Source: Thermoplasmata archaeon
Lineage (GTDB): Archaea; Thermoplasmatota; Thermoplasmata; Lutacidiplasmatales; UBA184
NCBI GenBank assembly: GCA_021823345.1
Contig: JAKAOF010000012.1
Coordinates: 1-39,138, forward strand
DNA length: 39,138 bases
Direction: 5' to 3'
Made by a program: the position numbers and the translations under genes. Positions 22,701 to 29,148 of the stretch are shown here, piece after piece. The stretch's first letter is position 1, and every line of letters begins with the position of its first letter. The notes under the pieces are model-generated. The model was not told the origin of the DNA, did no database searches, and saw nothing but the letters and a program-made list of their open reading frames with translations.

Positions 22701-24365
22701 TTAGTCTTCGCCGAAGTCCCCGCCGCCCATTCCGCCCATGCCACCCATTCCGCCCATGCCACCGGGTCCACCGGGGGAGGGGGCCGGGCTCGACTTGGAC
22801 GCGATGACGTCATCGATGCGGAGGATCATGACCGCCGCGTCGGTGGCGCTCTCGATCGCCTGGCGGCCCACCCGGATCGGTTCGATCACGTTCTGGGCCT
22901 TCATGTCGTCGATCTTGCCGGTGACGACGTTGATCCCGCTCGTGATCTTGCCCGCCTTGTGGCTCTTGCGCAGGTCGATGATGACGTCGATGGGGTCGAG
23001 CCCGGCGTTCTCGGCCAGGGTGCGAGGAACGGTCTCGAGCGCTTCGGAGAAGCTCTCGAAGGCGATCTGCTCGCGGCCCCCGACCTTGGCGGCCTCGTCC
23101 CGAAGGCGCATGGCCAGTTCCTCAGCGCTGGACCCGCCGCCGGTGACGGTCTTCCCGTCCTCGATGGCGACGGCGACGACGTTGAGCGCATCCTCGACGG
23201 ACCGCTCGATCTCGTCGATCACGTGCTCGGTCCCGCCGCGGATCAGCATGCTGACCGCCTTGGCGTTCTTGCAGCCCGTGACGAAGGTCATCTGGTCGTC
23301 CCCGATCTTGCGCTCCTCGACGAAGCCGGCCGTGCCGAGGTCTTCGGCGGTGAGCTCGCTCACCTTGCTCACGACGCTTCCGCCCGTGGCCTTGGCGAGC
23401 TTGTCCATGTCGGACTTCTTGACGCGGCGGACCGCGTAGATGCCTTCCTTGGCAAGGAAGTGCTGGGCGAGGTCATCGATGCCCTTCTGGCAGAAGACGA
23501 CGTTCGCTCCGGACTTCTTGACCTGGTCGACCATCTTCCGGATCATGTTCTCCTCCTCCTGGAGGAAGGCATTGAGCTGGTTCGGGTCGTTGATCTCGAT
23601 CTTGGCGTCGATCTCGGTCTTCTTGATCTCGAGGGCCGCGTCCAATAGGGCCACCTTCGGGCTCTTGACCGAAATGGGCATCCCGGTGTGCACCTTCTCC
23701 TTGTCGACGATGATCCCTTCGATCACCTCGGTGTCGGTCATGGTGCCTCCCTGCTTCTTGATGACCTGGATGTTATCGAGGTCCACGGTGTAGCCCTTCT
23801 CGGTCTTCTCGGCGACGGCCGTGACGGCCTTCACGCAGAGCTCCGAGAGCTGGTCCCGGTTGAACGAGACCGACTTCGAGGCCATCGCGGTGGTCGCGAT
23901 CTTGGCGAGGGTGGAGTGGTTGGTGATCTCCACCTTCTCGCTGATGGCGTCCAGGGTCTCGATCGCCTTCTTGCAGGCGAGGCGGTACCCCTGGGCGATG
24001 ATGGTGGGGTGAATGTTCTGCTCAATGAGCTGCTCGGCCTTCTTCAGGAGCTCCCCGGTCAGGACGACCGCGGTGGTGGTCCCATCCCCGCACTCCTGGT
24101 CCTGGGTCTTGGCGACCTCGACCAGCATCTTGGCGGCGGGATGTTCCACGTCCATCTCCTTGAGGATGGTCACGCCGTCGTTCGTCACGACCACGTCGCC
24201 CATCGAGTCGACCAGCATCTTGTCGAGACCGCGGGGACCCAGCGTGGACCGCACGGCGTCAGAGATCGCCTTGGCCGCGGCGATGTTGTTGGAAAGGGCA
24301 CCTCGTCCCTTCTCTCGCTTCGTTCCCTCCTTCAGCACCAGTATCGGCGTTTGTCCAGACATCAT
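22701..24365 (-). CDS. Thermosome subunit (group II chaperonin)
   Basis: A 554-residue ATP-driven folding chaperone that forms double-ring cages. The ATP-binding motifs are [22 protein letters not shown] and [12 protein letters not shown]. The C-terminal ATP site is [14 protein letters not shown] with [12 protein letters not shown], and the apical region holds the built-in lid. The Gly-Met repeat tail (GGM repeated, ending GDFGED) is typical. Upstream of the chosen ATG at 24365 there is a second ATG three bases on (24362) and an in-frame GTG at 24383. The GTG would lie eight bases from the predicted transcription start, so the real start is not settled. It is a single thermosome gene with no partner subunit in the window. 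Confidence 0.96.
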   Translation of the reverse strand: MMSGQTPILVLKEGTKREKGRGALSNNIAAAKAISDAVRSTLGPRGLDKMLVDSMGDVVVTNDGVTILKEMDVEHPAAKMLVEVAKTQDQECGDGTTTAVVLTGELLKKAEQLIEQNIHPTIIAQGYRLACKKAIETLDAISEKVEITNHSTLAKIATTAMASKSVSFNRDQLSELCVKAVTAVAEKTEKGYTVDLDNIQVIKKQGGTMTDTEVIEGIIVDKEKVHTGMPISVKSPKVALLDAALEIKKTEIDAKIEINDPNQLNAFLQEEENMIRKMVDQVKKSGANVVFCQKGIDDLAQHFLAKEGIYAVRRVKKSDMDKLAKATGGSVVSKVSELTAEDLGTAGFVEERKIGDDQMTFVTGCKNAKAVSMLIRGGTEHVIDEIERSVEDALNVVAVAIEDGKTVTGGGSSAEELAMRLRDEAAKVGGREQIAFESFSEALETVPRTLAENAGLDPIDVIIDLRKSHKAGKITSGINVVTGKIDDMKAQNVIEPIRVGRQAIESATDAAVMILRIDDVIASKSSPAPSPGGPGGMGGMGGMGGMGGGDFGED

Positions 24366-24413
24366 ATGCTTTCTCGTGCGCACGATTGCGCGGCCGGAAT
24401 AAGAAAGCGCTCG

Positions 24414-24420
24414 TATATAA
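24414..24420 (-). promoter_or_regulatory. TATA box of the thermosome gene
   Basis: TTATATA on the minus strand, centred 52 bp before the ATG at 24365 and 34 bp before the GTG at 24383. The remainder of the gap to 24515 is GC-rich with short complementary runs and nothing I can name. Confidence 0.6.
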
Positions 24421-24515
24421 GCATTACCTTGAGGAGCCCCCGTTGCCGCCCCCCCTCGGTCGTCTCCCCGGGAGGCGGGGAACCGCCCGGACGGGACGGA
24501 GCGGACGCGTGCGCC

Positions 24516-25598
24516 TTATTTCACCTGAAAGACGATGTCCACCGTGTAGGTCCCCGGGGTCGTGGGGGTCCCCAGCTTGAGGACGAACATCCACATGAAC
24601 CCCGGGGCGATCGATGCGGGGATCGCGGGACCGGACACGATGGAGAAGGGAGAACTGACCGTCATGGATTCCACCACGACCGTGCTGCTGCTCTGATTGT
24701 TCGTCAGCATCACCTCTTCCTGGGCGACGGATCCCGGGTTCACCTGCTCGACGCACAGAAAGCACCCATCTTGGGAGGAGGGACCCACCCCTCCGCTCAG
24801 CGACCCATTGGCATAGTCGACGGAGTAGTGGATGTCCGTGATCTTGACCACCCCCGAGCCGCCTCCTCCGCCCGTTCCCGATGCCCGAGAAAAGGGCGCC
24901 AAGGGTACCACGGCCAACGCCAGGAGCAGTAAGATGAGGAGAAGGGACACGAGGCTTCCCTTCCAAAAGCGCCGGCGGGGGACCAGCTCCCCGTCCCGGC
25001 TGGGGGAGGATGGAGTCTCGTCGGAGGCCTTCCCGGTACCGGTGCCGATCGGGGGAGTGAGGAAGAACCGCGCGAACTGCGGGTGACGCCCGCCCTCCTC
25101 CCAGTACCAGCGATCGACCGAGAGGTACTTCCCGGCCCCTCCCACGAAGAGGATGACGTAGATGAGGAGGTAGAGCGGATGGGCGCCCACATCGGTGCCC
25201 CCCGGGAGCATGAAGGTCATCAGGAACTGCGTCCACAGGAAGAAGACGGAGGCCACGCCCCCCACGAGACTGGCCAGTCGCGTGGTAAACCCTAGGAGAA
25301 GGGCGACCGCGAGGTATACTGAGACCACGGCGATCAACCATGCGAAGACCGCGGCATGCGCCACCACGAAATCCGGGATGGCCGGGCCCCCCAGGGTCTG
25401 GGTGTCGTAGGAGTCCGCGACGGAGGAGAACGTCGAGAAGTACTGGTTCGCGGGGTCCAGGATGAAGATGAGATTGAGCGCCCAGATGAACCCCATCCCG
25501 ATGCGCAGGAGGTCCAGGGAGACCCCTTTCGGGTCTCCCGTCCAGAGCGTGCGGAGGCGGTCGAGCGGCCTCTCGGCACGTGCCGTGCTCCCGGTCAT
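24516..25598 (-). CDS. DoxX/DoxD-like membrane protein fused to an extracytoplasmic beta-sandwich domain
   Basis: A 360-residue protein. Residues 20-170 form a DoxX-type four-helix bundle (LRIGMGFIWALNLIFILDP ... LGFTTRLASLVGGVASVFF). A charged cytoplasmic loop and a helix at 215-235 follow. After a Gly-rich linker comes a domain of about 110 residues with alternating beta strands, ending PGTYTVDIVFQV, and it carries a Cys pair (DGCFLCVEQ). DoxD and DoxA are the subunits of archaeal thiosulfate:quinone oxidoreductase and are fused in some organisms. A DoxDA-like enzyme is possible but not proven. The gene follows the cupredoxins at 75 bp with no clear promoter, so a shared transcript is likely. 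Confidence 0.7.
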   Translation of the reverse strand: MTGSTARAERPLDRLRTLWTGDPKGVSLDLLRIGMGFIWALNLIFILDPANQYFSTFSSVADSYDTQTLGGPAIPDFVVAHAAVFAWLIAVVSVYLAVALLLGFTTRLASLVGGVASVFFLWTQFLMTFMLPGGTDVGAHPLYLLIYVILFVGGAGKYLSVDRWYWEEGGRHPQFARFFLTPPIGTGTGKASDETPSSPSRDGELVPRRRFWKGSLVSLLLILLLLALAVVPLAPFSRASGTGGGGGSGVVKITDIHYSVDYANGSLSGGVGPSSQDGCFLCVEQVNPGSVAQEEVMLTNNQSSSTVVVESMTVSSPFSIVSGPAIPASIAPGFMWMFVLKLGTPTTPGTYTVDIVFQVK

Positions 25599-25607
25599 GG
25601 GCCGCCC

Positions 25608-25623
25608 GGGGGGGACCCCCCCC
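25608..25623. other. G7-A-C8 inverted repeat between cupredoxin 1 and the DoxX-like gene
   Basis: Seven G, one A and eight C form a short GC-only hairpin just upstream of the DoxX-like ATG, much like the one before ubiA. It may attenuate read-through. Confidence 0.35.
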
Positions 25624-25673
25624 GCATGGCATCCGCTACCTGCGGGGCAGGCTCGGAGGGAGACAGGGGGCGC

Positions 25674-26315
25674 TTACCCGTTCACGACGGTCATGGTCCC
25701 CATCATGAAGCCGAGACTCGCCATGGAGGGGGAGTCACAGGGGGCCATGCACTGCCACACGAACGATCCGGTCGAGTTGAAGTACGCCTCGAAGGTAACC
25801 ACGGTCGGGGAGGTGGTCGATGCGGCGGGCATGGCCACGTTGAACCCGGCGTACGGTCCCTTGAGGATGGTGAAGGTGTGGGCCACGGAGGTCACCGGCA
25901 CGGAGCTCACTCCCGTGGTGCTGCCATTGAGGTACTCGAGGTTGCCCACCGTCCCGTTCATCTGAGAGTAGATGGGGGCGATCGGGTTCTCTCCGTTGTC
26001 ATAATTGGTGATCTGGAAGATCAGCAACGTATGTGTCGGAACGGTGAAATTGGCCGGAGTGTACTGGTCGGTGGACTGGTTCCGGTCCGGGTTGGCGTTG
26101 ATCGCCATGTAGATGTAGTCGGGGCCACCGCCGCCGGTCGTGCCCCCCTTCGTCGGGGTATTGCTGTTTCCAGAGCCGACGCCGACTCCGTAGGCAGCAG
26201 CGAATGCGAACCACGTGATAATGCCCGTAACGACGATCACCACCAATCCCCACGCTAGGGTGGATCCTTCGATTTTGCTATGGCTCCTGCTCTTCGGCTG
26301 GGACTCTTCAGTCAT
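25674..26315 (-). CDS. Membrane-anchored cupredoxin with a CuA-like Cys pair (copy 1)
   Basis: A 213-residue protein with one helix at 20-42 and the rest outside the cell. The cupredoxin strands end in VAHTFTIL (His146) and VWQCMAPCDSPSM, giving Cys189, Cys193 and Met198, and a later Met in GFMMGTMTV. This resembles subunit II of haem-copper oxidases, where CxxxC, a second His and a Met bind the dinuclear CuA. The second His is absent (Ser at that point). It may be an electron carrier or a copper protein; which metal site forms is open. It is homologous to the next gene, and a TATA box and two inverted repeats lie upstream. Confidence 0.82.
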   Translation of the reverse strand: MTEESQPKSRSHSKIEGSTLAWGLVVIVVTGIITWFAFAAAYGVGVGSGNSNTPTKGGTTGGGGPDYIYMAINANPDRNQSTDQYTPANFTVPTHTLLIFQITNYDNGENPIAPIYSQMNGTVGNLEYLNGSTTGVSSVPVTSVAHTFTILKGPYAGFNVAMPAASTTSPTVVTFEAYFNSTGSFVWQCMAPCDSPSMASLGFMMGTMTVVNG

Positions 26316-26346
26316 GTGCGCCTCAGGAGGTTCATCGGTTATAGGG

Positions 26347-26354
26347 TTTAAGAA
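26347..26354 (-). promoter_or_regulatory. TATA box of cupredoxin 1
   Basis: TTCTTAAA on the minus strand, centred 35 bp before the ATG at 26315. An inverted repeat AAGAACT (26350-26356) / AGTTCTT (26371-26377) overlaps it. Confidence 0.55.
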
Positions 26355-26378
26355 CTACGAGTGTTTTCCAAGTTCTTG

Positions 26379-26394
26379 TTCCAAAACTTTGGAA
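26379..26394. promoter_or_regulatory. 16-bp palindrome upstream of cupredoxin 1
   Basis: TTCCAAAACTTTGGAA has perfect 7-bp arms around AC. It is centred 36 bp upstream of the cupredoxin 1 TATA box and ends directly at the stop codon of cupredoxin 2. A copy with 15 of 16 matches lies in inverted orientation at 27131-27146. Confidence 0.65.
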
Positions 26395-27015
26395 TCACCA
26401 GCTTTGTACCGTGATCAGCCCCGACATTTTCCCGTCCACGGACATCTGGTTCTCGCCGCAGTTCGCCATGCACTGCCAACGATACACCCCCGGGGTGCTG
26501 AAGTAGACGTAGAAGCTGACCTGGGCCGGGGCCCCCGAGTTCCCCGGGGCGGCCGGGATGGGCACGTTGAACCCCCGGTAGCTGCCGTTCGTGATGGTCA
26601 TGGTGTGGGCCAGCGTGATGTTGGCGAGGGACGAGAGGTTGGAGCCGGAGTACGACAATGTCCCGTTCACGGTTCCACAGACCGCGGTGTTCACCGCCGG
26701 GACCTGCGAGGGGCCGGAGTCATAGTCATCGATGGTCACCTCGACCAGCGTGGAGGCCGGGATCGTGAAGTTGGCCGGTGAAAAGAACTCCTCGTTATCT
26801 GCAGGGTTCACGAAGATCGAGAGGTTGAGGAAGTCCCGGACGGACGCTCCCGGGGGGATCGAAGCCGAAGCGCAGGCCGCCGGGGAGGTGAATCCCCCCT
26901 CCAGCCCGAGCACGCCGCTCATCCAGCCGCTCAGCAACAACGAAGCGATGGCGGTCGTCACCAACAGGACATACGCCTGCCGCAATGCCATCCGAGAGAG
27001 GAATGCGCGCCGCAC
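26395..27015 (-). CDS. Membrane-anchored cupredoxin with a CuA-like Cys pair (copy 2)
   Basis: A 206-residue paralogue of the preceding gene. One N-terminal helix (AYVLLVTTAIASLLLSGWMSG) anchors it. The metal residues are His137 (LAHTMTIT), Cys182, Cys186 (WQCMANCGENQM) and Met191, with Met197 in GKMSGLITV. The position of the second CuA His is Gln here. Two further Cys (PAACAS and TAVCGTV) are absent from copy 1 and may form a disulfide. The GTG at 27015 has a ribosome-binding site (AGGTGA) just upstream; an ATG at 26991 is an alternative. The two copies are alike in the last 80 residues and diverged in the first half, so the duplication is old. Confidence 0.82.
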   Translation of the reverse strand: MRRAFLSRMALRQAYVLLVTTAIASLLLSGWMSGVLGLEGGFTSPAACASASIPPGASVRDFLNLSIFVNPADNEEFFSPANFTIPASTLVEVTIDDYDSGPSQVPAVNTAVCGTVNGTLSYSGSNLSSLANITLAHTMTITNGSYRGFNVPIPAAPGNSGAPAQVSFYVYFSTPGVYRWQCMANCGENQMSVDGKMSGLITVQSW

Positions 27016-27094
27016 AGCTCACCTTTAGAGGTAGTCTCCTCGTGGCATTACCGCCCGGTGGTACGGGGTCCTGAGGCGCGTCATCTCTGAGGGG

Positions 27095-27102
27095 ATTATT
27101 TT
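27095..27102 (-). promoter_or_regulatory. TATA-like element of cupredoxin 2
   Basis: AAAATAAT on the minus strand, 40 bp downstream of the 27131-27146 palindrome centre. The predicted leader is about 58 bases and ends in a ribosome-binding site, unlike the leaderless genes around it. CCATATACTC at 27111-27120 is an alternative TATA. Confidence 0.4.
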
Positions 27103-27130
27103 CCGAAAGGGAGTATATGGAGGGGCACGA

Positions 27131-27146
27131 TTCCACAGTTTTGGAA
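27131..27146. promoter_or_regulatory. 16-bp near-palindrome upstream of cupredoxin 2 and of the GT4 gene
   Basis: TTCCACAGTTTTGGAA is, on the other strand, TTCCAAAACTGTGGAA, one base different from the site at 26379-26394. It stands in the divergent region between cupredoxin 2 and the glycosyltransferase. Confidence 0.6.
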
Positions 27147-27209
27147 AGGAGCAGGAGGAGGGAGCGGAGAGGGCAAGCCCTTTTTCCCCCGGTTCCTTAG
27201 CGCGGTCCC

Positions 27210-28259
27210 GTGAAGGTGCTCTTCCTCGGGAGCGGCATGCTCCCCATTCCGCCTCCCGGGTGGGGCGCCGTCGAAAAGGCCATCTTCCGGCTGTCCGAGG
27301 CGTTGCGCTCCCGGGGGGTGGAGACCGAGATCCTCAATCGTCCCGGGAAGGGGCGGTCGCTCGACGAGTATCGTTTCGCCTGGAAGCTCCGAGGGTTGCT
27401 CCGGTCCCATACCTGGGATATCCTCCATGCCTCGACGCCGGTGGTGGCGAACCGCCTCCGTCAAATGTCGCTCCCCTATGTCTACACCTCCCACTCCCGT
27501 CACTGGTCGGGAACGAGCGGCCCGTCGCAACGCTTCGGATTCTACCTGGAGCGGCGAGCGGTCGCGGGAGCGCTCCAGGATGTGGCCCTCACCCCGGCCA
27601 TTGCCGAACTGATGCGGGCGGGGCCGCTCCGGGAACATCCCGAACGTTGCCGCGTGATCCCGAACGGGGTCGAGACCTCGACCTATGGACCCCAGTGGTC
27701 CGAGCGGACGGGCCAGGTCGCGCTCGGGGTCGGTGCGGTCCATCCCCGGAAGCGCTGGCACGTGGCTGTGGAGGCGATGAGCCAGCTCCCGCAGGGCGAG
27801 CTCGTCATCGCGGGACCGATCCAGGATGCGCGCTATGCCGAAGAGCTCCGGCGAAGGTCCCCGAACGGACGGCTCCGGTTGGCGGGCGAGGTCTCGGAGA
27901 CCGACCTGCGGGCGCTCTACTCGAAGGCGGACGTGTTCCTCCTTCCCAGCCGCTCGGAGCTCATGAGCATGGCCGTGGTCGAAGCCATGGCCTCCGGTCT
28001 GCCCGTGATCGGCACCGGGCGGCTCGAGGGTATGGTCCTACCGGGGGAACAGGGGTATCTCATCCCGGAAGGGTCCGGGACCGAGGAGGTCGCCGAGATC
28101 GCTCGCCGGCTCGGGGAGATACTAGGGGATGCGGCGCTTCGCCGCCGAATGGGGGAGTCGGCCCGGGCCAAGGCGGTCACGGAGTGGGACTGGTCGGTCA
28201 TCGCGGGGAAGACCCTCGAACTCTATCAGGGGATTCCCGCGTCGACCCGCTCGCGTTGA
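27210..28259 (+). CDS. Glycosyltransferase family 4 protein
   Basis: A 349-residue GT-B fold enzyme. The N-terminal domain opens KVLFLGSGMLPIPPPGWGAVEKAI, the acceptor side. The C-terminal nucleotide-sugar domain has VGAVHPRKRWHVAVEAM, ADVFLLPSRSELMSMAVVEAMASGLPVIGT (the E-x7-E motif) and a terminal helix. It transfers a sugar from a nucleotide donor to an unknown acceptor, probably in cell-surface or lipid glycosylation. The start is GTG at 27210. No clear TATA box stands 25-30 bp upstream, so its promoter is not located. It converges on the KaiC-like gene across a stem-loop. Confidence 0.92.
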   Translation: MKVLFLGSGMLPIPPPGWGAVEKAIFRLSEALRSRGVETEILNRPGKGRSLDEYRFAWKLRGLLRSHTWDILHASTPVVANRLRQMSLPYVYTSHSRHWSGTSGPSQRFGFYLERRAVAGALQDVALTPAIAELMRAGPLREHPERCRVIPNGVETSTYGPQWSERTGQVALGVGAVHPRKRWHVAVEAMSQLPQGELVIAGPIQDARYAEELRRRSPNGRLRLAGEVSETDLRALYSKADVFLLPSRSELMSMAVVEAMASGLPVIGTGRLEGMVLPGEQGYLIPEGSGTEEVAEIARRLGEILGDAALRRRMGESARAKAVTEWDWSVIAGKTLELYQGIPASTRSR

Positions 28260-28276
28260 ACCGAAAGGAACGGTTC
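28258..28276. terminator. Stem-loop at the GT4 stop
   Basis: GAACCG pairs with CGGTTC around a 7-base loop, starting inside the GT4 stop codon in the 39-bp convergent gap. Confidence 0.45.
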
Positions 28277-28298
28277 CTCCGTTTCAGCGGACCGCGGC

Positions 28299-29129
28299 TC
28301 ACTTCGGAGGCACAGGCGGGGGAGGAGTCGGGCCCGGAGACTTTGTCGGGGGACCCGGAGGCGGGCGCTCGTTCGCCTTCTCCTTGACGAAATCTGCGGT
28401 CCCTTCCACCAGGAACCCGTCCGAAGTGATGACGTAGGGCCGCCGCTGGCTATCGTGCGGCGCCCCGCGCATCCTTCGCACCCAGATCCAGCGCTGGATA
28501 CGGTGGCCGGCCCACTCCTTCGTGAGGTCGATCTCCCCGCGGCAGAGCACCGCCTCCGGAGTGAGGCTGTCGTAGGGACGGGCGGTCATCAGGGTCGTGA
28601 TCCCCCGCTCGGACAGGAAGCGCAAGAGGGACTGGATCTCCAGGCGCTCGGTCTGGACATCGTCCCCCACGCGCAGGGCGTAATGGCGCACCGAGGTCAT
28701 GGAGTCGATCAGGATCCGTTTGAACGGGATGACATCGAGCTGGCGCTTGAGCTTGAGGTAGATCGATTGGAGGGACACTTCCTCTCCCGTCTGGGAAGAG
28801 GGCTGTTTCTCGCCCATCTCGCCCATGGACTTGACATCATGCATGGACTTGATCTCCTGCAGGTTTCCCATGCGGCGGAAGACCGCGACCCCGGGGGTAG
28901 CGTCCAGGGTATGGATCTTGGAGAGGTCCCATCCGAAGGAGCGCACGTTGTCCAGGATCTCAGTGGCCGGCTCGTCGACCGCGACGAGCAGCACCTTCTC
29001 CCCCGCACGTACGCCCTCGAGCAGGAATTGGAGTCCGAGGAGCGTCCTGCCGCTCCCAGAGTCCCCGCAGAGGAGGTACGGCCGTCCGGGAATGAGCCCG
29101 CCCCCGAGCATGACGTCCAGGCCTGCCAC
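28299..29129 (-). CDS. KaiC-like ATPase domain protein with a substituted Walker A lysine
   Basis: A RecA/KaiC-fold protein. GLDVMLGGGLIPGRPYLLCG leads into the P-loop GDSGSGRT, where the usual Lys is Arg28. Walker B is RILIDSMTSVRHY, and the catalytic EE pair is DE (VAVDEPATEI). A Pro-rich tail (GPPTKSPGPTPPPPVPPK) closes it. The same-frame sequence matches the family for at least eight residues upstream of this GTG (GRLGTG...), but no ATG, GTG or TTG occurs there before a stop. A GTG at 29152 overlaps the previous stop (GTGA) in the wrong frame; adding one base near 29146-29148 would join it. The protein may be a regulatory partner of the neighbouring KaiC. Confidence 0.8.
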   Translation of the reverse strand: MAGLDVMLGGGLIPGRPYLLCGDSGSGRTLLGLQFLLEGVRAGEKVLLVAVDEPATEILDNVRSFGWDLSKIHTLDATPGVAVFRRMGNLQEIKSMHDVKSMGEMGEKQPSSQTGEEVSLQSIYLKLKRQLDVIPFKRILIDSMTSVRHYALRVGDDVQTERLEIQSLLRFLSERGITTLMTARPYDSLTPEAVLCRGEIDLTKEWAGHRIQRWIWVRRMRGAPHDSQRRPYVITSDGFLVEGTADFVKEKANERPPPGPPTKSPGPTPPPPVPPK

Positions 29130-29148
29130 GCCGGTGCCGAGCCGACCC

